Notes: generated by a model not told the origin, from the letters alone. A stretch of DNA of 64,000 bases from CAWARU01 sp963784575 (GCA_963784575.1 CAWARU010000001.1:1426001-1490000); one strand, 5' to 3'. Shown: positions 18,939-28,773, counted from the first letter of the stretch. Program-made: numbers and translations.

Positions 18939-20377
18939 TATTCTGACGAAAAAGGATTCAAAAGTTAGCGAGGGACAGGAACTCAGTCTTCCTAAAATTA
19001 CAGTAATAGGGCTTGGGTATGTTGGTCTCCCGTTAGCTGTTTCCTTAGCCCGACACTTTCCTATTACTGGCTTTGATATCAATGAGGAACGCATTTCGCA
19101 GTTGCAAAATGGTTTTGATTGCACCCGTGAAATAGAAGAAGATAAAATCTTAAACTCCAAAATTAAACTCAGCGCAAATTTTGAAGACATTATTGGCCAA
19201 GATATCTACATCGTCACTGTTCCTACCCCAGTCACTCACGATAATCTCCCAGAATCTCACGCCACTTGAAAAAGCTTCTCATACAGTAGGAAAGGCGCTT
19301 CGTAAAATGCCAGGCCAAAATGAATCATTAAATGGTCCAATCGTCGTCTATGAAAGTACAGTTTATCCTGGTGTAACCGAAGATTTCTGCAGCCCTATCC
19401 TTGAAAAAGCTTCTGGCTTAAAATCTGGTCGTGATTTTTTCCTTGGCTACTCACCTGAGCGCGTCAATCCAGGCGACAAGCACCATACGGTTGAGCGAAT
19501 TACCAAAGTTGTTTCAGGACAAACTCCTGTTGTTGCTGATTTACTGAAAAGAATTTATGGCAGCATCAATAATGGTAACATTTTTGTAGCAGCAAATATT
19601 AAAACTGCTGAAGCAGCCAAGGTGATAGAAAATGCACAAAGAGACATCAATATTGCATTCGTCAATGAAATCACAACTATTGTGGGAAAACTAAATCTTT
19701 CTATCTATGATGTACTTGAGGCTGCTCAGACAAAATGGAATTTTCTGAAATTTTATCCTGGCTTGGTCGGAGGACATTGCATTGGAGTTGATCCTTATTA
19801 TCTTGCCCATTGTGCACGCACTCTTGATCATGAGCCTGAAGTCATTCTGTCTGGACGCAGAACAAACGAAAATATGGGTTTGTTTATAGCGAGCATGATC
19901 GATGGAAAACTGAAAGTGATAGCGAAAAACGCAGAGAATTTAGCTCAAAAAACTGATAAATTAAGAACTGATGCCTTAATAAAAGAGAAAATCCCAAGTG
20001 AACCAAATATAAAAGGCCGCATCTTGGTGCTCGGATTAACCTTTAAAGAAGATATTCCAGATCTCAGGAATACAAAGGTAACCGACGTCATTAATGAATT
20101 AAAAATAAGAGGCTACCAAATTGATGTGCATGATATCATGGCAGATCCCAAAGAAGCAAAATCTCTCTTAAAGATCGATTTGCTGGACAATCTGGATTTT
20201 GTCAGTGACTATGATTGTATTGTTGGGGCAGTGGCTCATAAAGATTATCAGAATTTCGGCTTGCAAGATTTTACCAGATTGCTGAAACCGACCGGCATGA
20301 TTGCAGATATTAAATATATGTGGAAGAGTCTCCGAACTATGGAACTACCGCAAGGAATTTCGTATTGGGTACTATAA
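18928..20377 (+). pseudogene. UDP-N-acetylhexosamine 6-dehydrogenase (WbpA/WbpO/TviB type), one indel
   Basis: The N-terminal NAD domain shows ITVIGLGYVGLPLAVSLA. The C-terminal part has the catalytic Cys in GGHCIGVDPYYLAH, the signature of the WbpA/WbpO/TviB branch that oxidises UDP-GlcNAc or UDP-GalNAc to the uronic acid. An extra A at 19253-19254 (CCAGATCTCACG read as CCAGAATCTCACG) breaks the otherwise canonical DNLPDLTPLEKAS. Repair gives 482 aa. The ATG at 18928 lies inside the end of the epimerase gene, so translation is coupled. If the indel is real the locus has lost this enzyme; if it is an error, N-acetylated uronic acids are likely in the glycan. Confidence 0.88.
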
Positions 20378-21579
20378 ATCCCAAGCATTCAGATCAAAAA
20401 AAAATTCTCTATTTAATCGCAGAAGATCAGTATTTTTACTCGCATCGACTCAATTTGGCCAAGGAAGCGTTGCGAGCAGGCTTTGAAGTTGCTGTAGCAA
20501 GTAAATTTAATTCAGACACATCCAGAAAAAAAGAAATAGAAGCCTTAGGAATAAAGGTTTACCCATTACAACATTTCAGCAGAACCAGCATCAACCTACT
20601 AAAACAATTGAATGCGCTTCGTGAGCTTAATGAGATTTATAAATCTTATAAGCCAGACATCGCGCACCATGTGGCATTAAAACCTATAATTCTAGGTTCC
20701 TTTATAGCCAATAGAAATCGAGTACCGATGATAGTCAACGCTTTAGGCGGCCTCGGATATCTTTTTACCGCCCCCCTTTATAAACCAAAAAAAACAATGA
20801 TGCGCTTCCTTGTTAAGCGAATTTTACGGTGGCTATTCAATAAAAAGAATACGCTTGTCATATTGCAAAACTCTGATGATTTGAATTTATTAATGCAGAG
20901 TCGTGTCACACAGCCAAATAAAACTGTACTGATAGCAGGTTCAGGCGTTGATGTTCAAGCATTTTCTGAAACTCCCCCTCCACCAAGTCCCCCCGTTGTC
21001 ATCAGTTGCGTCTCTCGCATGCTTTGGGATAAAGGAATTGGCGAATTAGTTCAAGCAGCGCTCATCCTCAAAAAATATTTCCATAAAGAAACCAAATTAA
21101 CTAAAGGGATTAAAGAGACAGCCGAAAATAAATTCATCATCAATCTGTTTGGCATGCCAGATGCTGAAAATCCAGCTTCGATCCCAATAAAACAACTAGA
21201 AGAGTGGCATCGAAATGGAATCGTTCATTGGCAAAAATATTCAAAAAATGTTGTAAAAGCATATTCGGATTGTCATATCGCGGTACTGCCCTCTTATCGT
21301 GAAGGATTACCCAAATCTTTATTAGAAGCGGCAAGCTCTGGCCGTCCTATCGTGACTACCGATGTGCCAGGATGCAGAGAAGTTGTAAAGCTGGGACATA
21401 ATGGTATATTGGTGCCGCCCCGGGATTCAAAATCTTTAGCAGAGGCCCTTATCGCTTTAATTGAAAATGAAGCACTTCGAGTTCAAATGGGCAAAGAAGG
21501 TCGGCGCATGGTAGAAACACAATTTTCAGATAAAAGTATCAACATGCAAATTCTAGATCTTTACAAGAAAAGTTTGTAA
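20365..21579 (+). CDS. GT4 family glycosyltransferase (PglA-like)
   Basis: The product is a GT-B enzyme of 404 aa if started at TTG 20365-20367, which has AAGGA eight bases upstream. The longer GTG start at 20320 lies inside the dehydrogenase gene. Motifs include AHHVALKPIILGS and VNALGGLGYLFT, typical of the PglA branch that adds HexNAc to a lipid-linked acceptor. Also present are the donor-site segment LPSYREGLPKSLLEAASSGR and TTDVPGCREVV. It is cytoplasmic or peripheral, directly following the UDP-uronic acid genes in the same operon. Sugar specificity is inferred only from family resemblance. Confidence 0.87.
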   Translation: MGTINPKHSDQKKILYLIAEDQYFYSHRLNLAKEALRAGFEVAVASKFNSDTSRKKEIEALGIKVYPLQHFSRTSINLLKQLNALRELNEIYKSYKPDIAHHVALKPIILGSFIANRNRVPMIVNALGGLGYLFTAPLYKPKKTMMRFLVKRILRWLFNKKNTLVILQNSDDLNLLMQSRVTQPNKTVLIAGSGVDVQAFSETPPPPSPPVVISCVSRMLWDKGIGELVQAALILKKYFHKETKLTKGIKETAENKFIINLFGMPDAENPASIPIKQLEEWHRNGIVHWQKYSKNVVKAYSDCHIAVLPSYREGLPKSLLEAASSGRPIVTTDVPGCREVVKLGHNGILVPPRDSKSLAEALIALIENEALRVQMGKEGRRMVETQFSDKSINMQILDLYKKSL

Positions 21580-21762
21580 TTCAACTTTCACAACGCTCTG
21601 TTTCATATTTTTTTCAGGTAAAATTCGCCTATTAATTGACATAAATAGCTATTTCTTATATCATTGCTGCATGATTTATCTCAAGTTTTGCCACTCGAAA
21701 ATCCTATTAAGTTTGAATAGTCAACTTAATAAAAATTTTAAGATTAAAAATTAAGGCAACTT

Positions 21763-22635
21763 ATGCAGCAACCTGAATCTCTTTATATTAAAAATACTTT
21801 CATTCCAGAAAATAATGCTATTCCTGCATTTTTTTCCAAACATCAAAATTTGTATGAATCCATCAAAGACATTACAGATGGTTTAAAAAATCGGCATATT
21901 TGGTGGTCCATGGCAGTCTCCGATCTCAAGAGACGCTATCGCAGAACAGTACTGGGTCCCTTCTGGACCACTTTAAGCCTAGCAATTTACATTGGATCAC
22001 TGAGTGTATTGTTTACTTACCTTTGGAAAACAGATCTTAAAAATTTCCTGCCCTATTTTTCTGCAGGTTATATTTGCTGGATGTTTATTTCTGCTTTAAT
22101 TATGGATGGCTGTTCCAATTTAATTGCAGCTGAAGCACTCCTAAAACAAATATCGCTTCCCTATTCCATGTTCTCCTGGTTTATTGTGGCTCGAAACTTT
22201 CTCATTCTTCTACACCATACTGTTGTGTATGCTCTGGTGATGATTACAATGCAAGTCCCCATCAACATGAGCATTTTCCTACTCATACCAGCGCTACTGA
22301 TATGGACAATTATGGGGTTCTGGATTGCACTCGCCATGGGAATGGTATGCGCCCGGTTTCGAGATTTGCAACAAGTGGTCACCTCTTTCTTGCAGGTTGC
22401 CATGTTCATGACTCCAATATTTTGGTCACCCAGCCAGCTCAGTGGTATTAGAGCGACTGTTTTTGTCAATGTAAATCCCTTATATCATTTTATTGAAATC
22501 TTAAGAGCACCCCTATTGGGAAATTATCCTTCTCTTGTGAGCTGGGTAGTTGTTAGCGTTATCACATTCCTAATGGGATTATTGACCTTTACATTATTTG
22601 TTTATAAACGTAAGAAATTAATTTTCTGGCTTTAA
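21763..22635 (+). CDS. wzm: O-antigen/polysaccharide ABC transporter permease Wzm
   Basis: The 290-aa ABC-2 type permease has the family start DLKRRYRRTVLGPFWTTLS, with the interfacial RYxxxxLGxxW motif just before the first of six membrane helices. PLYHFIEILRAPLLG appears in the last loop. With Wzt it forms the inner-membrane exporter for undecaprenyl-diphosphate-linked polysaccharide. The following gene is Wzt, 79 bp on, with a stem-loop in the gap. Presence of Wzm/Wzt and lack of recognisable Wzx/Wzy indicate ABC-dependent assembly. Confidence 0.92.
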   Translation: MQQPESLYIKNTFIPENNAIPAFFSKHQNLYESIKDITDGLKNRHIWWSMAVSDLKRRYRRTVLGPFWTTLSLAIYIGSLSVLFTYLWKTDLKNFLPYFSAGYICWMFISALIMDGCSNLIAAEALLKQISLPYSMFSWFIVARNFLILLHHTVVYALVMITMQVPINMSIFLLIPALLIWTIMGFWIALAMGMVCARFRDLQQVVTSFLQVAMFMTPIFWSPSQLSGIRATVFVNVNPLYHFIEILRAPLLGNYPSLVSWVVVSVITFLMGLLTFTLFVYKRKKLIFWL

Positions 22636-22671
22636 ATTTTCAGCGCTTCCTGTGGAAATAGTGCTGAAAAT
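22636..22671 (+). promoter_or_regulatory. Intercistronic stem-loop between wzm and wzt
   Basis: ATTTTCAGCGC (22636-22646) pairs with GTGCTGAAAAT (22661-22671), 10 of 11 positions plus a G-U. An inner TTCC/GGAA stem closes a 3-nt loop. No T-run follows, so a processing or stabilising element that tunes the Wzm to Wzt ratio is more likely than a terminator. Confidence 0.6.
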
Positions 22672-22714
22672 GAGTAACTGATGAATAGATGAATATAATT
22701 TGTGAGAAAATTTG

Positions 22715-23470
22715 ATGAGCGCATATGTAGAAGTTGAAAATGTTACCCTCGAAATACCCATATTCGATGCCAGCAGAAGTTTTAGAACTTCTCTTAAAAA
22801 TTATATAACTGGCGGACAAATCCATGAATATGTTACTGGCAATAAACGCTTTGTCAGTGTCAGAGCATTAGAAAATATCAACTTTCGTTTGGAGGAAGGC
22901 GATCGCTTGGGGCTGATAGGGCATAATGGTGCGGGCAAAACATCCCTATTGCGAACTCTTGCAGGTGTCTATAAACCTTTAAATGGTTTTGTGCGTACCA
23001 ACCGAAAAATTACACCGTTGTTTAATGCTTCAATAGGCCTAGATTTTGACGATACTGGCTTGGATAATATCTCAACCATAGGTATGTATCTTGGAATGTC
23101 TCAAAAATATATTGCAAGCAAAAAAGACGAGATTATTGAATTCAGCGGGATTGGCGATTTCATTCATCTTCCAGTGCGATCCTATTCTACCGGGATGTTA
23201 GTTCGCTTAAGTTTTGCTATCGCTACCGCTATGGAACCAGAAATATTATTGATGGATGAAGGAATAGGCGCAGCAGACGCACAATTTTCAGATTTAGCCA
23301 AAACCCGCTTTCAAACTTTTTTTAATAAAGCTTCTATTCTGGTATTAGCATCACATTCTGATGAATTGATACACAAACTCTGTAATAAAGCAGCTCTCTT
23401 AGAAAAAGGCCGCATCGTGGCGTTTGGCGATGTCGATGAGGTGTTTAAAAAATATCACGGGGTGAAGTAA
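22715..23470 (+). CDS. wzt: O-antigen/polysaccharide ABC transporter ATPase Wzt (short form)
   Basis: The 251-aa nucleotide-binding protein has Walker A GLIGHNGAGKTSLLR, ABC signature YSTGMLVRLSFA, Walker B ILLMDEGIGAAD and the switch His in LASHSDEL. The N-terminal 60 residues (FRTSLKNYITGG...VSVRALENINF) are typical of KpsT/Wzt. The C-terminal carbohydrate-binding domain of E. coli O9a-type Wzt is absent, so it should export its glycan without recognising a terminal cap. I start at ATG 22715, one codon after an in-frame TTG. Its 3' end is part of a hairpin shared with the convergent ugd gene. Confidence 0.93.
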   Translation: MSAYVEVENVTLEIPIFDASRSFRTSLKNYITGGQIHEYVTGNKRFVSVRALENINFRLEEGDRLGLIGHNGAGKTSLLRTLAGVYKPLNGFVRTNRKITPLFNASIGLDFDDTGLDNISTIGMYLGMSQKYIASKKDEIIEFSGIGDFIHLPVRSYSTGMLVRLSFAIATAMEPEILLMDEGIGAADAQFSDLAKTRFQTFFNKASILVLASHSDELIHKLCNKAALLEKGRIVAFGDVDEVFKKYHGVK

Positions 23471-23501
23471 CTTATTTGGTTCACCCGAACAGTTACTCAC
23501 C
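23461..23501. terminator. Hairpin between convergent wzt and ugd, possible bidirectional terminator
   Basis: GGTGAAGTAACT (23461-23472) pairs with AGTTACTCACC (23491-23501) over 11 bp with one bulged base, and GTTC/GAAC can pair inside the loop. It covers the last codons of both convergent genes. There is no strong T-tract on either side, so efficient intrinsic termination is uncertain. Confidence 0.45.
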
Positions 23502-24816
23502 TACCGATCGAGATATAATTAATCCCAATTTCTGCCATCTCTTCGGGAACAAATAAATTCCGTAGATCAACCAAAGTAGGTTCCGTCTCGCAATTTAATA
23601 AGCCTTTGAGGCGGGACAAATCCAAAGTTCGAAACTCTTCCCATTCCGTCATGATAACAGCCAAGTCAGCTGCCTCTAGTGCTGAATAAGGATCCTTTTG
23701 CCAGGAGACATTCTCTAATTTAATACTTTCGTAAGCAATTGGATCATAGACTTTTAACTGTGCACCCTGTTTGATTAAATCCTCCATGATCGGAATTGCT
23801 GCACTGTCTCGCAAATCATTTGTATTTGCCTTGAAAGTGACACCCAATATTGCAATGGTTTTTCCAGACAAATCTGCTATTTTCTGGCTGCAAGCATTGG
23901 CAATTTTTTCAAACATCAGTTTTTTACGATTTTCATTTGATTTAATAACAGCTTCAATAATCGTAACTGGTGAATTGTGATCATTTGCGGTTCGAACCAG
24001 AGCAATGGTGTCCTTCGGAAAACACGATCCGCCATAACTTGGTCCAGGCTGCAAATAGCCTGTTCCAATGCGTTTATCTAAGCCAATTCCATAAGCGACA
24101 TCTTGAATGTTTGCCCCGGTTTTTTCACAAAGATTCGCTATTTCATTAATGAGTGCTATGCGCGTTGCTAAAAAACAATTAGCGGTATATTTAATAAGCT
24201 CTGAAGTTTCAAGATTGGTGAATACAATAGGAATATTTCGATTTGACCATGGTTCGTATAGCTTTTGCATCACCTTTTTTGCATCATCATTTGCGATGCC
24301 CACGATGATTCGGTCTGCCTCGAAAAAATCGTTGACAGCACTGCCCTCACGCAAAAATTCTGGATTAGAAATGATATTAAAATTTGCTTTAGGGTTGATT
24401 TCTTTGATAATTCCCATCAATCTGCGACCAGTACCGACTGGAACAGTAGATTTGATGATCAAATTTGTACATCGTGTCCCAAGCTGTTTCGCAATACTTT
24501 TTACAGCATTTTCAAGATAACTGAGATCGGCACGACCATCCAGAGGACAGGGGGGAGTACCCACCGCAATAAAAATGGCATCTACTGAATCTATTTTAAG
24601 ATCTGCAATTTTTGAATTAAAAGTTAAACGCTGTGTGCCAAGATTTTTCTGTAATAAGGCCTCTAGCCCCGGCTCATAAATGGTGCAATGTCCATTATTA
24701 AGTAGATCAACTTTATTTTGATCGATTTCTATGCAATCTACATGATTACCTGAATCCGCAAAGCAGATGGCTGTCACCAAGCCTACATAACCTCCACCAA
24801 TAACCGCTATACGCAC
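23497..24816 (-). CDS. ugd: UDP-glucose 6-dehydrogenase
   Basis: The 439-aa enzyme has the NAD domain start RIAVIGGGYVGLVTAICFAD, IFIAVGTPP, STVPVGTG, and the catalytic Cys in GPSYGGSCFPKD, the UDP-Glc branch signature (unlike GGHCIGVD of the other dehydrogenase). It oxidises UDP-glucose to UDP-glucuronate. I choose GTG 24814-24816 because AGGAGA sits six bases before it and the glycine-rich strand then begins at residue 2. A longer frame to 24882 has no RBS. It should supply the 17943 epimerase. The frame is intact. Confidence 0.93.
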   Translation of the reverse strand: MRIAVIGGGYVGLVTAICFADSGNHVDCIEIDQNKVDLLNNGHCTIYEPGLEALLQKNLGTQRLTFNSKIADLKIDSVDAIFIAVGTPPCPLDGRADLSYLENAVKSIAKQLGTRCTNLIIKSTVPVGTGRRLMGIIKEINPKANFNIISNPEFLREGSAVNDFFEADRIIVGIANDDAKKVMQKLYEPWSNRNIPIVFTNLETSELIKYTANCFLATRIALINEIANLCEKTGANIQDVAYGIGLDKRIGTGYLQPGPSYGGSCFPKDTIALVRTANDHNSPVTIIEAVIKSNENRKKLMFEKIANACSQKIADLSGKTIAILGVTFKANTNDLRDSAAIPIMEDLIKQGAQLKVYDPIAYESIKLENVSWQKDPYSALEAADLAVIMTEWEEFRTLDLSRLKGLLNCETEPTLVDLRNLFVPEEMAEIGINYISIGR

Positions 24817-24995
24817 AGATTTTCTCCTATCAATTTTGGGGGTATATAACATTAATTTTCTTAAGTCATACAATTCGTACAATAATGTATGAATTTATAT
24901 TGAGAATCAAAAAAAGACAATACTAAAGACAGTAGAAAATTTTTCAACAATTTAGTTGTCCAAATTTATTATTCAATCTTTTTTTGTGTTTTGTG

Positions 24996-26810
24996 CTAAC
25001 CATCAAATGCATAAGATGCAATTGTAGTTTGAATCATTTTCTCGAGTCCAAATCGATCTCGAACAAACTTTGGCCCCTCTCGTTTTACTCTGTCCCAATC
25101 TGATGCATTTTTCAATATTTCTTCAATGATATTCGCAATAAGTGCAGGGTTCACATCAGATGTGATTCGTCCTGTCACGCCATCTTGTACAGCTTCTGCG
25201 GTGCCACCTGCATCCAAGGCAACAACCGGAACCCCCATCCATTGCGCTTCTAATACAACATTGGGGGTGCCTTCAAATTTTGAACAGAGCAAGAAAACAT
25301 CCATAACAGAAAGCGCAAATTTTATATCTGGGTTATTGCCAATCAGATAAAACCGAGATTGATAGGGGCTTTTCTGAATCAAACTTCGCATCTCATTTCC
25401 GAGAGGTCCTTCACCCAATAACAAGAAAACACATTTTGGATTTTTTTCTGCTACTTTAATCGCAGTCTCAATCCAGAGAAGAGGTCTTTTTTCAGGATAA
25501 AAGCGAAAAATAGATCCAATGACATAGGCATCTTCTGGAATACCTAGCTTGTTCCGAAATTCTGTCATTTCTTCGTGAGACAATTTTTTTAGGCTCTCAA
25601 AATTCACGCCATTGCGTATTACTTCAAATCTTTCTTTCGGAAATTGTAACCAGTTTGCATAATCAATCGCGCCGGCATTGCTATTGTTCACAAATTTAAC
25701 ATTTGGGAATTGTGCCAAAGCTTCATATACCATCTTCATATAAGGCTGATGATAGGCAAAATTAATGGGAGCGACATTCCTGCCAGATAAAATGATCTTT
25801 GGAACACCAGCCATAATTGCTGCAATGCCAGACTTGATGCTGCTGCTGTCTTGCCATGCGTGTACAACTTCTGGACGTCTGGTTAAAAACTCAAAGTAGG
25901 CATTCAGAATTTCTTCTGCAATATGATAGGGAAGATAGCTTAGAAGAGAAGCGATATTGCTATCTAAATCTTTGAAACTTATATCAGTCAATTTTACAGT
26001 TGTTTTGAATGAAGCAACTTCAATATTGTATGATTTTACAAGCGGCAGATAGAAATCCAATCCTTGAACGGTATCTAGATACTCACATAATAGAGCAACA
26101 CTTTCGATAGGTTGACTCTTAAGTCCGATCAGCGTATTTACAATCTGGCGTTCAGCACCTCCCGGTGCTAACCCACCATTGACCAGAATAACGCGTCGGG
26201 GAATAAAATACTGATTATTTTTTTGTTCAGAGATATTCTTTAAAATCAAACTGAATTCTGAAATTGCTGATTCTGAATGATGTATCGGGTGAGATGACAT
26301 CGAACCCGAGAGGAGATGATATATTTTTTTTATAAATGCAAAGAGTTTTGGATTTTTGGTCGATCTGCTCAATATAAAATTTTTCAATCTTCCACCCTGC
26401 TGTGTTCTTATTTTATAAATAATAAGATGTAGGATACGGAGCAAATGTTTGTACAATGGATAAGAGACAATTTTGTCTCCATGCATGCAAAAGATCTTCA
26501 ACTGTCCTCGGCAGAAAATGCGCCAGAAAAAGTCATTTGAAATTAATAGATAAGATCCTAGAAAAATAGTTGGATAATAATTCCATGGCAGTTTTAGTTT
26601 GTTATTTTCTATTTTGCAACAAATTGTTCGTATGCTTCCCATGTTTTTTTCAAGTTCAAGGAGATCCTTATCACAAATAGCAAAAGGTAATATCAAATTG
26701 ACATTCGCTATCCCTTCTGCCAAACAAAATTTGATAATATTTTCTGTCAGTATTTTTGAAGAAGTAGCCAAAGCATCCACCCAAGTTGTTAAGCTTTTAA
26801 ATTGAATCAT
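24996..26810 (-). CDS. GT4 glycosyltransferase with a 200-residue N-terminal extension
   Basis: In this 604-aa protein, residues about 205-604 form a GT-B enzyme: RRVILVNGGLAPGGAERQIV, RPEVVHAWQD, AGVPKIILSGR, RNGVNF, RFYPEKRPLLW, CSKFEGTPNVVLEAQWMGVP and LDAGGTAEAVQDG. It is a paralogue of the GTs at 45238-47624 and 49333-51681, sharing these motifs almost word for word. Its N-terminal 200 residues differ from theirs and match nothing I recognise; they are Lys/Ile-rich without a clear membrane span. Donor and acceptor are unknown. The gene follows ugd's upstream gap and diverges from the 27015 methyltransferase operon. Confidence 0.82.
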   Translation of the reverse strand: MIQFKSLTTWVDALATSSKILTENIIKFCLAEGIANVNLILPFAICDKDLLELEKNMGSIRTICCKIENNKLKLPWNYYPTIFLGSYLLISNDFFWRIFCRGQLKIFCMHGDKIVSYPLYKHLLRILHLIIYKIRTQQGGRLKNFILSRSTKNPKLFAFIKKIYHLLSGSMSSHPIHHSESAISEFSLILKNISEQKNNQYFIPRRVILVNGGLAPGGAERQIVNTLIGLKSQPIESVALLCEYLDTVQGLDFYLPLVKSYNIEVASFKTTVKLTDISFKDLDSNIASLLSYLPYHIAEEILNAYFEFLTRRPEVVHAWQDSSSIKSGIAAIMAGVPKIILSGRNVAPINFAYHQPYMKMVYEALAQFPNVKFVNNSNAGAIDYANWLQFPKERFEVIRNGVNFESLKKLSHEEMTEFRNKLGIPEDAYVIGSIFRFYPEKRPLLWIETAIKVAEKNPKCVFLLLGEGPLGNEMRSLIQKSPYQSRFYLIGNNPDIKFALSVMDVFLLCSKFEGTPNVVLEAQWMGVPVVALDAGGTAEAVQDGVTGRITSDVNPALIANIIEEILKNASDWDRVKREGPKFVRDRFGLEKMIQTTIASYAFDG

Positions 26811-26974
26811 TATATTATCTATTTCCGCATAAAAATATAATTTTGCTAAATGACATAACGATATAATGTCTGAATTCTATTCACAAGCTAAATTATTTAT
26901 TGTAAATTGAGTCATACCTTATTGTTAATATTCATTATGATCTGCAATATGTAAATAAGTTAAAAAACTTAAAA

Positions 26975-27004
26975 ATGGGCGTTCATGGACAGTGCCTGAA
27001 GGGT
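26975..27004 (+). repeat. Second copy of a dispersed 30-bp repeat end
   Basis: Positions 26975-27004 match 9978-10007 at 26 of 30 bases (core GGGCGTTC...ACAGTGC...GAAGGGT). Here only the right end of the palindromic element is present. It forms the leader of the methyltransferase gene at 27015, placing GAAGGGTAAGGG as its probable RBS. Confidence 0.65.
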
Positions 27005-27014
27005 AAGGGTTTTT

Positions 27015-27824
27015 ATGGGTAAAACAGATATAGATGTGGCCACCATCTCTCGCTTCGGCAAGCAATGGGTTACCTACACTGAAAATGAAGGCTACTACGC
27101 TTCACGAGACTGTCTCGCTGACATTTTTGGTCCATTGTTACCTATAGAGCAAATTGCAAACTGCAAAATTTGTGATATTGGAAGTGGAACAGGCCGTATT
27201 GTTAATATGCTTTGTGAAGCAGGAGCAAAACAAGTCACCGCAATAGAACCCTCGCTCTCTTTTGAAGTATTACGAAAAAACACCTTGAAATACAGTAATA
27301 AATTAGAACTTTTAAATACTACTGGTGAAAATATCCCGCAACATGCTAATTTTGATTTGGTGATTTCTATAGGCGTACTCCATCATATCGTTAATCCATA
27401 CCCAGTTGTAAAAGCCGCTTTCAAAGCACTTAAACCCGGTGGGAAAATGTTAATTTGGTTGTATGGTTATGAAGGAAATAAGCTTTACCTTTTTTTCATA
27501 GGATTTCTTAGAAGATTAACCACCCGTTTACCACATAAAATTCTTGCAGCAGTCTGTGGAGCACTCAATACTGTTCTCGATGTCTACCTCGCTCTATGCC
27601 GTTTTTTGCCACTTCCGATGCGAGCATACTGCAATCAACATCTGAGAAAAATGAACCGTCAACAAAGAATGCTGACTATATACGATCAGCTTAACCCAAG
27701 CTTCGCAAAATACTATAAAGAAGAGGAAGCCAGGGCACTTCTTGCAGAACATGGATTTATCAACGTCCAATTATATCATCGTCATGGCTATAGCTGGACA
27801 GTTATGGGGGAACGACCAACATGA
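27015..27824 (+). CDS. Class I SAM-dependent methyltransferase
   Basis: The 269-aa protein has motif I in CDIGSGTGRIVNML, the acidic strand end AIEPSLSF, and VISIGVLHHIVNP, typical of Methyltransf_11/25 enzymes. C-terminal NPSFAKYYKEEEARALLAEH is the usual substrate-side segment of cluster methyltransferases. It is cytoplasmic. Its stop overlaps the start of the desaturase-like gene by 4 nt (ATGA), so the two are coupled. The acceptor is unknown. Confidence 0.85.
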   Translation: MGKTDIDVATISRFGKQWVTYTENEGYYASRDCLADIFGPLLPIEQIANCKICDIGSGTGRIVNMLCEAGAKQVTAIEPSLSFEVLRKNTLKYSNKLELLNTTGENIPQHANFDLVISIGVLHHIVNPYPVVKAAFKALKPGGKMLIWLYGYEGNKLYLFFIGFLRRLTTRLPHKILAAVCGALNTVLDVYLALCRFLPLPMRAYCNQHLRKMNRQQRMLTIYDQLNPSFAKYYKEEEARALLAEHGFINVQLYHRHGYSWTVMGERPT

Positions 27825-28771
27825 CAATACCTTATCGCAATCTTCCGAATCAAATCCGGACGAAATCTATTTGGATTCCTATTTTTGCATTAGTGAAAAC
27901 TTGGGGGTTGATTGCTGCTACTTTGGTTTTTTGTGCACTCTCTCATAGTGCAATCGTTTGGATTGCTGCTGCAATTTTGATTGGGGTCTTGCAATATCAT
28001 TTGAATATCTTGGCACATGATGGCCTTCATTTTAATCTCTTTGATAATCGTAATCTAAATGATTTCGTTACAAGATGGCTATTACTTTCACCTCAATGTG
28101 CCCCACTGAACACCATGCGTTCAAACCATATGTATCATCATAAACGACTTGGGTTTGAAGATGATCTTGACAAACAATATTATGACTATTCGAATAAATC
28201 TACACCTTTTTTATTTACCTTCTGGTTCATTAAAGCTTTTAGCGGTGGCATGGTTTTACCACTATTTTTGAAAATCCTTAAAAGAGGAAAGCAAGGCAAA
28301 GACTCGAGCTCTGCATCTCCTGCTAAAAAAGGCAGCTCAAATGACATTTTGTCCATTGTTGTTGTTCAAACAATTCTGTTATTCGGAATATTCTTTATAA
28401 CAGGAAAATGGTGGGCTTATATTCCGCTTTGGCTAGTGCCAATGTTCACTATGATGGTAGGTTTAAACAGTGCTCGATCTTGTCTTGAACATATCAATCT
28501 TGACACAAATCCGACTCAACAAGATCGCTTCTATACCTTTAGATCAAATAAAATTGAAAGTTTTTTCTTATCTCCCTACAACATGAATTATCATGCAGAG
28601 CATCATAATTTTATGCAAGTACCCTACTATCGTCTACCTGGATTGCGTCAATTCTTAATCCAGGAAAACTTTCCTTTATCGATAGTGCCTTCTTATTTTC
28701 ATCGCTTTAAAATTATTGTCCAGAATCTCCCTCAACACAACCAATCTAGCATAAAGGCTTCAGTGACCTAA
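27821..28771 (+). CDS. Membrane fatty-acid desaturase/hydroxylase-like protein
   Basis: The 316-aa integral membrane protein carries the three His boxes of the non-haem di-iron desaturase family: HDGLH (about residue 66), HMYHHKR (about 105) and NYHAEHHN (about 260), with hydrophobic pairs between them. Such enzymes oxidise C-H bonds of acyl chains or carotenoids. It sits between two methyltransferase genes with overlapping or near-touching ends, so it probably acts on the same substrate as they do, such as a lipid or lipid-linked glycan part. That substrate is inferred from context; typical housekeeping desaturases are not found in glycan loci. Confidence 0.85.
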   Translation: MTIPYRNLPNQIRTKSIWIPIFALVKTWGLIAATLVFCALSHSAIVWIAAAILIGVLQYHLNILAHDGLHFNLFDNRNLNDFVTRWLLLSPQCAPLNTMRSNHMYHHKRLGFEDDLDKQYYDYSNKSTPFLFTFWFIKAFSGGMVLPLFLKILKRGKQGKDSSSASPAKKGSSNDILSIVVVQTILLFGIFFITGKWWAYIPLWLVPMFTMMVGLNSARSCLEHINLDTNPTQQDRFYTFRSNKIESFFLSPYNMNYHAEHHNFMQVPYYRLPGLRQFLIQENFPLSIVPSYFHRFKIIVQNLPQHNQSSIKASVT

Positions 28772-28773
28772 AT

